DNA of 54,112 nt from Lachnospiraceae bacterium. GTDB taxonomy: Bacteria > Bacillota > Clostridia > Lachnospirales > Lachnospiraceae. Both the position numbers and the translations under genes were made by a program. The stretch lies in assembly GCA_022791635.1 (NCBI GenBank), contig JAAVZL010000007.1:1-54112 (forward strand), written 5' to 3'. Shown here in pieces: positions 40,218 through 49,300 of this stretch. The notes under the pieces were generated by a model. It was given only the letters and a program-made list of their open reading frames with translations, had not been told where the DNA came from and did no database searches. Every line of letters starts with the position of its first letter. Position 1 is the first letter of the stretch.

Positions 40218-42482
40218 TTATGAGCGGGTGCCTGGGAGGCGGGGACGCATCAACAGAAATAGGAAGAGCAGGGCGGTTAGGAGTGAAATCAGGTCTCCGA
40301 GGTGGTAGAAGGGTGGGATCTCGAAGCGTATGGTGACGGTTCCTTCCGAAGACTCCGGCAGATGGACTCGGAGGCGGTTTAGCTGGCCGTGGCTGGTTTT
40401 CAGGGGGTGGCCGTCGGTGTCGTAGGCGTGGAACAGGGGGTAGTAGTTGAAGGGGACGTCTACATAGGCTTTAGCGGAAGCATGGGGCTTTTGGTAGGTG
40501 AAGGCGGCGGTGGTTCCTGTTCGGGAGCAGGCGGTGAGGGCGACGCTTTCCTCTGGGGTGAAGGTGACGGGCTGGGCCATCATTTGGCGGATGCTTAGGT
40601 ATTCGCCGTGATCGCTGATGAGGTAGAGGCCGTCGGTGTCCATGGCGTGATCCATTTGGTTGCTCCAGTTGACAAAGTGTTCTGCCTGGGTGGAGAAGCT
40701 GTTTAAATAGCTTCCGCTGTTTAGGAGCGCTAGGATGGCCCAGAGTGCTAGGAGGAGCCTTTCTGCGTTTTGAGAGGTGAAGAAGCGGCAGATGCCTACA
40801 GTGGCGGTGAGGCATAGGAAGAGGGAGGCGAGGGGCAGGAAGCGAAAGGCGAACTGGATGTTGCCGGCCAGGCGGTTTAGGAGGCCGATGCGCTGGAGGG
40901 TGTTCCAGGGAAAGAGGCTTGAGGAGGCGTATAGGCATAAAAGGCCCAGGAGCAGGGAGACGGTTCCTAGCTTTAGGGGGGAATCGAGCTTTTTGAGCTT
41001 TTTTTCTCTTAGGAGGATGAGGAGGAAGAGTGCGCAGCCAAGGGTCAGGGGAAGGCCTATGGAATAGGGCATTTCTCCTGCCAGGGTGGTGGGGCCCAGG
41101 GCGTCTCCTGTGGGGTTTCCTCCTGTGGGGAGGAAGAGCTGGATGGGGTAGACGGAGTAGCCGTCGAGGCTTCGCACGTCTCCGAAGGCGGCTACGGAGT
41201 ATCCCATGTGATGGAGCAGGGGGAGGATAAACCACAGGTTTAGAAGGAGGGTGAAGGCTGCGGCCTTTATAAGGTTTTGGAGGCGTTCGGGCTCTCTTAG
41301 GTGCCGGATGTTCCACAGGCCGAAGAGAAGGGAAAAACCGATGGCTAGTTCTGTGGAGATGAGGTGTGATTGTAACAGGGCGGTGAAGGCCAGTACGGCT
41401 GTGTGCCATTTTCGGGAGTCTCCCAGGAAGAGGCGGTACATACCGAGGAGGAGGAGGGGGAGGAAGAGGGTGGCCAGGACCTCTCCCACGGCGGCTCTTG
41501 TGTACAAGTTGATGATCCGGTACATGGACAGGGTATAGAGGAAGGCGGCTACAAGGCCGTAGCGGCGGGAGGAAAACAGGCGGGTAAAGGAGTAGTAGGC
41601 AAGGCCTGCAGTGGCGAGGTTTATGCATAGGATCAAAAGCTTATAGCAGCCGATGGGGGACAGGCCCATCCGGCCCAGGAGGGCAAAGGGGTAGAGGAAG
41701 AATTCCGGGTAAAAAACAGGGCACAGGTAGGAGAAGCCATGGTACATTTCTCCGTGAAGGCGCACGGGGAGGAGTCCTTTGGTGAGATCTGCCGACAGGT
41801 TGAAGAGCCGGCCGTAGTGGAAGAACATATCGTGTCCCTTCAGGAGGCCGGGAACGCACAGGGGCAGAGAGGACCAGAGGGCGGCTAGGATGAGAAGAGC
41901 CAGGGATTCCTTTTGGATCTTTCCGCGGATTCGCAGGATAAGCAGGATGGCGGAGGCAAGAAGCAGGAGACCTCCATAGATATACGGATCCCGATAGAGG
42001 CCCTTTTGGGAGCGCAGGGTGAAGCCGGAGCACTCTGCGGCGCCCTGGGTATGGATGCGAAGCTCGATGCATGTCATGTAGTCCTCTATGGAAAAGGACA
42101 GCTGAAGGGGCGTCTGTTCGCTGCTTTGAGGAAGCGTTTTTGAGGCAAGGATCTTGCCGGAGGTATTGTCTGGGTGGATGTAGAGGGCGTCGCAGACCTC
42201 CACTACGGCGTCCGCAGTTGGGGAGCTTAAGGAGAGGGAGAGCTCATAGCTGCCCTTTTTCAGATCGTAGCGGTCACTGGTCAGGGTTACGGAGCCCAAG
42301 CCTTCCGGGACGGTTAGGAGGCCATCCTGTGACTGAATGATGCCGAGATAATCCTCGGGATAATTGATTTCATTGGCGGAAAAGCTGCGCTCTATGTGAT
42401 CCGAAAAGGGCAGAAGCAGGATGAGAAAAAAGAGAATCCCTGTGATTGCCAGCTGGCCCTTGTATGTTTTAAGAAGATGCAT
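40218..42482 (-). CDS. Large multi-pass membrane protein, GT-C/YfhO-like
   Basis: A 754-residue protein with a first helix (residues ~11-27), a ~130-residue extracytoplasmic beta domain, then about twelve hydrophobic helices and a soluble C-terminal beta region ending in a last helix. The first big loop after the helices holds GHDMFFHYGRLFNLSADL, and later HGEMYHGFSYLCPVFYPEFF, a layout like lipid-sugar-using GT-C enzymes and YfhO-type proteins. It probably modifies a cell-surface polymer; substrate unknown. CAGGAG precedes the start. A smaller paralogue lies at 45019-46194, on the other side of the helicase gene. Confidence 0.8.
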   Translation of the reverse strand: MHLLKTYKGQLAITGILFFLILLLPFSDHIERSFSANEINYPEDYLGIIQSQDGLLTVPEGLGSVTLTSDRYDLKKGSYELSLSLSSPTADAVVEVCDALYIHPDNTSGKILASKTLPQSSEQTPLQLSFSIEDYMTCIELRIHTQGAAECSGFTLRSQKGLYRDPYIYGGLLLLASAILLILRIRGKIQKESLALLILAALWSSLPLCVPGLLKGHDMFFHYGRLFNLSADLTKGLLPVRLHGEMYHGFSYLCPVFYPEFFLYPFALLGRMGLSPIGCYKLLILCINLATAGLAYYSFTRLFSSRRYGLVAAFLYTLSMYRIINLYTRAAVGEVLATLFLPLLLLGMYRLFLGDSRKWHTAVLAFTALLQSHLISTELAIGFSLLFGLWNIRHLREPERLQNLIKAAAFTLLLNLWFILPLLHHMGYSVAAFGDVRSLDGYSVYPIQLFLPTGGNPTGDALGPTTLAGEMPYSIGLPLTLGCALFLLILLREKKLKKLDSPLKLGTVSLLLGLLCLYASSSLFPWNTLQRIGLLNRLAGNIQFAFRFLPLASLFLCLTATVGICRFFTSQNAERLLLALWAILALLNSGSYLNSFSTQAEHFVNWSNQMDHAMDTDGLYLISDHGEYLSIRQMMAQPVTFTPEESVALTACSRTGTTAAFTYQKPHASAKAYVDVPFNYYPLFHAYDTDGHPLKTSHGQLNRLRVHLPESSEGTVTIRFEIPPFYHLGDLISLLTALLFLFLLMRPRLPGTRS

Positions 42483-42623
42483 GAGATTGGCTCCTGTCTA
42501 AGATATTTAAAAAGATTCGTCATTATTTCCTAGATTATACCATGACGGACCTCATTCGTGCAATGAAATTGGCTGATGGCTTGTCTTGTGTTTGTTTTGC
42601 GCCCGCCTGAACCCTCCCCCCTC

Positions 42624-42652
42624 TTGCAGGGGAACTTAAGTTCTGTTACAAT
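42624..42652 (+). promoter_or_regulatory. Helicase promoter with perfect LexA-type box
   Basis: -35 TTGCAG (42624-42629), 17-nt spacer, -10 TACAAT (42647-42652). The spacer contains the 12-bp palindrome GAACTTAAGTTC (42632-42643), a perfect match to the Gram-positive SOS core GAACNNNNGTTC. The ATG at 42659 is only 7 nt past the -10, so the mRNA may be leaderless or nearly so; no ribosome site is seen. Confidence 0.7.
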
Positions 42653-42658
42653 GATTTT

Positions 42659-45022
42659 ATGGAAGAGACAAGGACCAAAATCAGAATATCCGTGCGCAGC
42701 CTGGTGGAGTTTATCCTGCGCAGCGGAGACTTGGACAATCGAAGAGGAAAGAGGGCGGAGCGGGAGGCCATGCAGGCGGGAAGCCGGCTTCACCGGAAGC
42801 TCCAGAGGCGCATGGGGGCCGGGTATCAGGCGGAGGTTTCCCTGAAATACCGGGTGTCCATGGAGGACTTTGATCTTGTGATTGAGGGGAGGGCCGACGG
42901 GATTTTTGAGGAAGAGGGTCTGGTGACGGTGGATGAGATCAAGGGGGTCTGCCGGGACATTGGCCTTCTTCAGGAGCCGGTGGGGGTCCACAAGGCCCAG
43001 GCCATGTGCTATGCCTATGTATACGCTGTGCAGCAGGAGCTTTCCCGGATTCAGGTGCGGATGACCTACTGCAATCTGGAGACGGAGGAGCTTAGGTATT
43101 TTTATTTTCCCTATGAGCGTCGGGAGCTGGAGCAGTGGTTTGAAGGGCTTGTGGGGGAATATGAAAAATGGGCCCGGTTTGAGGCTCTCTGGAGAAGGAC
43201 CTTAAGAGAGAGCATCCGGCCCCTGGAGTTTCCCTTTCCTTACCGGGAGGGGCAGCAGGCTCTGGCCCACGGCGTCTATCGGACCATTGCCCGGAAGAAA
43301 CGCCTTTTTATTCAGGCGCCCACCGGCGTGGGAAAAACCATGTCGGTTCTGTTTCCTGCCGTAAAGGCCATGGGGGAGGGACTGGGGGACAAGCTCTTTT
43401 ACCTGACGGCAAAGACCATCACAAGAACGGTGGCGGAGGACGCCTTAAACCTTCTCCGGGAAAAGGGGCTCCGCTTAAAAAGCGTGACTCTCACTGCCAA
43501 GGAAAAGCTGTGCGTCTGTGAGGAGACGGACTGCAATCCTCAGAGCTGCCCCTATGCAAAGGGGCACTATGATCGGGTGAATGATGCCGTCTACGAGCTG
43601 CTTACGGAAGGGCCGGACGATCTGAACCGGGAGACCATGCTTGCACAGGCCCACAAGCACAGGGTGTGCCCCTTTGAGATGAGCCTGGATGTATCCACCT
43701 GGACGGATGGGGTGATCTGCGATTACAATTATGTCTTTGATCCCAATGTGCGACTGAAACGCTTTTTTTCTGAGGGGGTTCGGGGGGAGTACCTTTTTCT
43801 GATTGATGAGGCTCACAATCTGGTGGAGCGGGGACGGGAGATGTTCAGCGCCTCCCTCTGTAAGGAGGACTTTCTGGAGGTAAAGCGGATGGTGAAGGGG
43901 CGCTTCAAAAGGGCGGAGCGTTGTCTGGAGCGGTGCAACCGCTATCTTCTGGGGCTTAAGAGGGAGTGTGAGACCTATCAGCTGCATGAGGATGTGGGAA
44001 GCTTTGCCCTGATGGTGCTCTCTTTGATGGGAGAGCTGGAGGCCGTGCTTGAGGAGGGGCAGGAGCCGGGGCTTCAAAAGGCTGTGCAGGAATTCTGGTT
44101 TCAGCTTCGCAATTTTCTGGGTATTTATGACAGGCTGGACGAGAGCTATGTGATTTACAGTGAGCTTACGGAGGAGGGGCGCTTCCTGCTTAAGCTTTAC
44201 TGTGTGGAGACGGCCAAGAATCTTCGGGAATGTCTGGATAAGGGAAACAGCGCCGTTTTCTTTTCGGCAACCTTACTTCCCATTTCCTATTATAAGCATT
44301 TGCTGGGGGATAAGGAGGACTATGCGGTCTATGCCCGCTCTCCTTTTGAGACTCATAAGCGGCTGCTGCTGATTGGGCGGGATGTAAGCAGCCGGTATAC
44401 CAGGCGTTCTCCTCTGGAATATGAGCGCATAGCCGGGTACCTAAAGGCTCTGGCAGAGGAAAGGCAGGGCAATTACCTGTTGTTTTTTCCTTCCTACAAA
44501 ATGCTTTTGGATGTGTACGAGGCCTTTTTGGATCAGCCCGGGGCGGAGGAAATCACATGCCTCATCCAGAATCCCCGGATGAACGAGGAGGAGCGGGAGG
44601 AATTTTTGCAAGCCTTTCGGGAGCCGGAGGGACAGGGGAGTATTCTCGGTTTTTGCGTTCTGGGGGGGATATTTTCGGAAGGAATTGATTTGAAGGGAGA
44701 GACTCTGATTGGAGCGGCCGTGATTGGGACGGGGCTGCCTCTTGTGTGCCACGAGCGGGAGATTCTGAAGAGCTTTTATGAGGAGAGAGGCATGGACGGT
44801 TTTGCCTATGCCTACCGCTATCCCGGCATGAATAAGGTGCTGCAGGCGGCCGGGCGGGTGATTCGGACTCCGGAGGATCGGGGGGTGATTCTCCTTTTGG
44901 ATGAACGGTTTTTGAACAGTGAGTACAGGAAGCTGTTTCCCATAGAATGGGAGGACTGCCGGGCCTTAGGTCTTTCCGGAGTAAAGGAGGCTCTTGCGAA
45001 CTTCTGGAAGGAGGATGCCTAG
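42659..45022 (+). CDS. XPD/DinG-type DNA helicase with N-terminal PD-(D/E)XK nuclease-like domain
   Basis: A 787-residue protein. N-terminal ~180 residues: EGRADG (near 76) and VDEIKG (near 91) form a Cas4/RecB-like nuclease signature (Asp, Glu-x-Lys). Helicase part: Walker A APTGVGKT near 220, an iron-sulphur region with Cys at CVCEETDC, SCPYAKG and HRVCPFE near 285-340, DEAH box LIDEAHNL near 380, and C-terminal motifs including GGIFSEGIDLKGE and QAAGRVIRTPEDRG. Relatives unwind damaged or structured DNA 5' to 3'. The LexA-type box suggests induction by DNA damage. The 3' end overlaps the convergent paralogue by 4 bp. Confidence 0.88.
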   Translation: MEETRTKIRISVRSLVEFILRSGDLDNRRGKRAEREAMQAGSRLHRKLQRRMGAGYQAEVSLKYRVSMEDFDLVIEGRADGIFEEEGLVTVDEIKGVCRDIGLLQEPVGVHKAQAMCYAYVYAVQQELSRIQVRMTYCNLETEELRYFYFPYERRELEQWFEGLVGEYEKWARFEALWRRTLRESIRPLEFPFPYREGQQALAHGVYRTIARKKRLFIQAPTGVGKTMSVLFPAVKAMGEGLGDKLFYLTAKTITRTVAEDALNLLREKGLRLKSVTLTAKEKLCVCEETDCNPQSCPYAKGHYDRVNDAVYELLTEGPDDLNRETMLAQAHKHRVCPFEMSLDVSTWTDGVICDYNYVFDPNVRLKRFFSEGVRGEYLFLIDEAHNLVERGREMFSASLCKEDFLEVKRMVKGRFKRAERCLERCNRYLLGLKRECETYQLHEDVGSFALMVLSLMGELEAVLEEGQEPGLQKAVQEFWFQLRNFLGIYDRLDESYVIYSELTEEGRFLLKLYCVETAKNLRECLDKGNSAVFFSATLLPISYYKHLLGDKEDYAVYARSPFETHKRLLLIGRDVSSRYTRRSPLEYERIAGYLKALAEERQGNYLLFFPSYKMLLDVYEAFLDQPGAEEITCLIQNPRMNEEEREEFLQAFREPEGQGSILGFCVLGGIFSEGIDLKGETLIGAAVIGTGLPLVCHEREILKSFYEERGMDGFAYAYRYPGMNKVLQAAGRVIRTPEDRGVILLLDERFLNSEYRKLFPIEWEDCRALGLSGVKEALANFWKEDA

Positions 45023-46194
45023 ATATCCTTTTCCAAAGGTGTGTATCCAGGAGCTTCCATCTGCTGGTTCCAGTGAAGAAGCTCTGCTTCGTTGAAGAGG
45101 CGGTGATAATAGCTGCCGCTTGCGCAGACCATCACCACGGCGCCGAGAATCAGAAGAAGCTGTCTCCATTCCCGGGCTGATGCAAAGGAAAGGAGCCGCT
45201 CCTTGTAGAAGGGGCGGAGAAGGGGACGGCTTTTGGCAGGGGAGATACCGGAGAAAAGGAGCCGGCAGAGGCCTTCGATCAGCAGGGGAAGCAGGGCAAG
45301 GATCAGGACCTCTGTGAGGGCCGCCCGCCCGTAGAGAGCCGCAAGGCGGAGGGGAAAGAGGGTGTAGGCAAGGGCTGCCAAAAGGCCGAGGCTCTGAGAG
45401 CGGAACAGGCGGGAAAAGGCGGCATAGGAAAATACGGTGGTGGCCAAATTCAGGCAGAGCAGGAGAAGCTGATAAAGGCCTAAGGGAGACATGCCAACAG
45501 GCAGGATTTCCGACAGCTTCAGAAGCCTTGCATAGTAGAGAGGCAGACGCTCTCCCACGGGGAGCATGGGAAGAAAGAGGGGCAGGGAGGACCATAGAGC
45601 CGTAAAGCCTAAGATCACCAGCGTCTCCCTTTGGAGCTGCCGCCTGGTCCGAAAGAGAAGCAACAGGGCCGAAGCCAGGAGCAGAAGGCAGGCGTAAACA
45701 TAGGGATCCGAGAACAGGCCCTTTTCGGACAGGAGATAGATGGAGGAGAAGTTGAGGGCTCCCTTGCTGTTGATCCGGAACTGAACGGATGCCCGGGGCT
45801 CCTCTATGGTGAGCTTAAGACGGATGCTTTCTTCTGTCACGGGAATATCGGCGGAGGAGAGAAGCCTTCCGGAGGAACCGTCCGGATTTGCAAAGAACGG
45901 GTCCCGGATCTCCACAGTGCCGCCCTCCTCATGGGCGAGGAGGTTGAAAACCACGAGATAGCTTCCCTTTTTAAGGCCGTAAGCGCCGCTTTCCAGGGTG
46001 AGGGAGCCGGCTGTCTCAGGGACGGTTAGGCTTTCCTCCGTGTATTCTATGAGTGAGCTGTCCCCATCAAGGCTGTGCAGGGCCTCCGGGGAGAGGGTTT
46101 GTTCGAGATAGTCCTGAAAGGGCATGGCCAAAACGACCAGGAAAAGAACCAGGGTGCAGAAGAGCTGACCCTTGTATTGGAGAAAAGGCTTCAT
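45019..46194 (-). CDS. Internally deleted paralogue of the 754-aa membrane protein
   Basis: A 391-residue protein clearly related to the gene at 40218-42482: same start (KGQL, then a helix), same beta domain (LTVPE...GSLTL, YGLKKGSY) and the same following helices (GLFSDPYVYACLLLLASALLLL). Two in-frame losses are evident by comparison. The segment corresponding to GHDMFFHYG...LLGRMG is cut to a few residues, and the region after LLPLLIEGLCRLLF jumps to the segment equivalent to LLLALWAILALLNSGSYL, then ends. The reading frame is intact and GGAG precedes the start, but the likely catalytic loop is gone, so it may be a remnant or a regulatory partner. Confidence 0.8.
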   Translation of the reverse strand: MKPFLQYKGQLFCTLVLFLVVLAMPFQDYLEQTLSPEALHSLDGDSSLIEYTEESLTVPETAGSLTLESGAYGLKKGSYLVVFNLLAHEEGGTVEIRDPFFANPDGSSGRLLSSADIPVTEESIRLKLTIEEPRASVQFRINSKGALNFSSIYLLSEKGLFSDPYVYACLLLLASALLLLFRTRRQLQRETLVILGFTALWSSLPLFLPMLPVGERLPLYYARLLKLSEILPVGMSPLGLYQLLLLCLNLATTVFSYAAFSRLFRSQSLGLLAALAYTLFPLRLAALYGRAALTEVLILALLPLLIEGLCRLLFSGISPAKSRPLLRPFYKERLLSFASAREWRQLLLILGAVVMVCASGSYYHRLFNEAELLHWNQQMEAPGYTPLEKDI

Positions 46195-46282
46195 AGTAAG
46201 TTACTCCTTTCTTGGACATTATAGCATGGGTTGGTAAAAAATTCTATATGGTCATGGAGCCAAGATTTATTTTATGGTATCG

Positions 46283-46311
46283 TTGTTCCCATAAGAAATA
46301 TGTGGTATACT
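46283..46311 (+). promoter_or_regulatory. purL promoter
   Basis: -35 TTGTTC (46283-46288), 17-nt spacer, -10 TATACT (46306-46311). The ~75-nt leader holds a small GAAGG/CCTTC hairpin; no purine riboswitch core is seen. Confidence 0.6.
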
Positions 46312-46389
46312 AGGAATACTTAAGCAAAGCAGGAAAATGAAGGGCTGTCCTTCACATCGGTGGAGGCAGTATCAAACAGGAGGACAGAT

Positions 46390-49300
46390 ATGGGCAGTGT
46401 TAGAAGAATCTTTGTAGAAAAGAAGGAAGCCTTTGCAGTGAAGGCAAGGGAGTTAGAGGAAGAGATCAAAAGCTATCTGGGAATCGAGGGTGTGACAGAA
46501 GTGCGCGTCCTGATCCGCTATGATGTAGAGAATATTTCCGACGAAGTGTTTTGTGCAGCCTGCCGGACCGTATTTTCCGAGCCTCCTGTGGATCTCCTCT
46601 ATGAGGAGCAGTTTGAGACGGCAGCCGATTCCCGGATATTCAGCGTAGAGTATCTTCCCGGTCAGTTTGACCAGCGGGCGGACTCAGCCGTTCAGTGCGT
46701 TAAGTTTTTGAAGGAGGACGAGGAGCCGGAGATCCGCACGGCCACCACCTATGTGATTACGGGAGACATCACGGAGGAGGAGTTTGCCTCCATTAAGAGC
46801 TTTTGCATCAACCCTGTGGATTCCAGAGAGAGCGGTATGGAAAAGCCAAAGACGCTGGTGACGGAATTTCAGGAGCCGGAAGATGTAAAAATCATGGAGG
46901 GCTTCTGCAAGATGGAGGAGGAGGCTCTTAGGGAGCTCTATGGCTCTCTCAACCTTGCCATGACCTTCAAGGATTTTCTGCATATTCAGAACTATTTCCG
47001 GGAGGAGGAGAAGCGAGAGCCCTCCATGACGGAGATTCGGGTGCTGGATACCTACTGGTCGGATCACTGCCGCCATACTACCTTCTCCACAGAGCTTAAG
47101 GACGTGACCTTTGGGGAGGGCTATTACCGGAAGCCCCTGGAGGATACCTATCGTCAGTATCTTGCGGATCGGGAGGAGCTTTTTAAAGGGCGGAAGGACA
47201 AGTTTGTCTGCCTGATGGATCTGGCCCTGATGGCTATGCGGAAGCTGAAAGCAGAGGGAAAGCTTGCGGATCAGGAGGAATCGGAGGAGATCAATGCCTG
47301 CTCCATTGTGGTGCCTGTGGAGGTGGACGGGAAAACCGAGGAGTGGCTGGTGAATTTTAAGAATGAGACCCACAATCATCCTACGGAGATCGAGCCTTTC
47401 GGCGGCGCGGCCACCTGTCTGGGAGGCGCCATCCGGGATCCCCTGTCGGGGCGGACTTATGTGTATCAGGCTATGCGTGTGACGGGTGCGGCGGATCCCA
47501 CTGTGTCCGTAAAGGAGACCTTAAAGGGCAAGCTGCCTCAGAAGAAGCTGGTGCGGGGAGCGGCCAGCGGCTACAGCTCCTACGGCAACCAGATTGGCCT
47601 GGCAACAGGCTATGTGAAGGAGATTTATCACCCTGACTATGTGGCAAAGCGCATGGAGATCGGGGCTGTCATGGGAGCGGCCCCCAGGAAGGACGTGATT
47701 CGGGAGACCTCGGATCCGGGCGATCTGATTGTGCTTTTGGGAGGCCGCACCGGGCGTGACGGCTGCGGCGGAGCCACCGGCTCCTCCAAGGTTCATACGG
47801 AGGCTTCCATCGAGACCTGCGGCGCAGAGGTGCAGAAGGGAAATGCGCCCACGGAGCGGAAGATTCAGAGGCTGTTCCGCCGGCCGGAGGTTACCCGTCT
47901 CATTAAGAAATGCAACGATTTCGGCGCAGGCGGCGTGTCGGTGGCCATCGGCGAGCTGGCGGACGGGCTTAAGGTGAATCTGGATCTGGTGCCCAAGAAG
48001 TATGCGGGCCTAGACGGAACGGAGATTGCCATCTCCGAGTCCCAGGAGCGGATGGCGGTTGTCATTGATCCCAAGGATGAGGCTGCGTTTCTGGCCTATG
48101 CAAAGGAGGAGAACCTGGAGGCGGTGACCGTAGCTCAGGTGACGGAGAGTCCCAGGCTTGTGCTTGTCTGGAGGGGAAAGGAGATCGTCAACATCTCCAG
48201 AGCCTTCCTCAACACCAACGGCGCGCACCAGGAGACCGGGGTTGCCGTGGATCTGCCGGATGAGAATCAGAAATATTTTGTGAGGGACGAGGTGGAGGAT
48301 GTCCGGGCCAGGTGGCTTGACACCCTGAGGGATCTCAATGTCTGCTCCCAAAAAGGGCTGGTGGAGATGTTCGACGGCTCCATCGGAGCGGGAAGCGTGC
48401 TCATGCCCTATGGCGGCAAGTATCAGCTCACGGAGACACAGACCATGATCGCCAGGCTCCCGGTGCTTAGGGGAAAGACGGATACGGTGACCATGATGAG
48501 CTATGGCTTTGATCCCTACCTGTCCAGCTGGAGCCCCTACCACGGAGCCGTCTATGCGGTTCTGGAGTCTGTGGCCCGGATTGTGGCTTCCGGCGGCGAT
48601 TACCGCAAGATCCGCTTTACCTTCCAGGAGTACTTCCGCCGCATGACGGAGGATCCGCAGCGCTGGAGCCAGCCCTTTGCGGCCCTTCTCGGCGCTTATC
48701 GGGCACAGCTTGCCTTCGGCCTGCCCTCTATCGGAGGAAAGGACAGCATGTCGGGAACCTTCAACGAGATTGATGTGCCCCCCACCTTGGTGTCCTTTGC
48801 CGTGGACATTGCCAGCCACAAGCATGTCCTTACGCCGGAGCTTAAGCGCGTGGGAAGCAAGCTGGTGCTGATTTCCGTAGATCGGGATTCCTACGATCTT
48901 CCGGATTTGGAGCAGGCCAAGGATCTGTACGGCCGTTTCTTCACGGATGTGAAGGAGGGAAGAATCATTTCCGCCTATGCGCTGGACGGCAAGGGCCTGG
49001 CGGTGGCTGTGAGCAAGATGGCCTTTGGAAATAAGCTGGGCGTGAAGCTGGAGCATTCTGTAGATAAGCGGGATCTCTTTACCCCGGGCTTCGGCTCCAT
49101 TGTGGCCGAGGTTCCCGACGGCAAAGTGGGCGAGCTTGCCGTTACCTACACGGTGGTCGGCCAGGTGACAGAGAGCGGCTTTGCCTACTGCGATACGTTT
49201 ATTGATATGGAGGAGGCGTTAAATACCTGGACGGCGCCTCTGGAAAAGGTATTCCCCACCATTGCGGTTCCCGGTAAGGAAAAGGTGGATACGCCGCTGT

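Noticed and set aside
46312..46389. Purine riboswitch or PurR boxes upstream of purL
   Set aside because: The leader is too short and lacks the conserved purine-aptamer junction; no paired PurR boxes seen.
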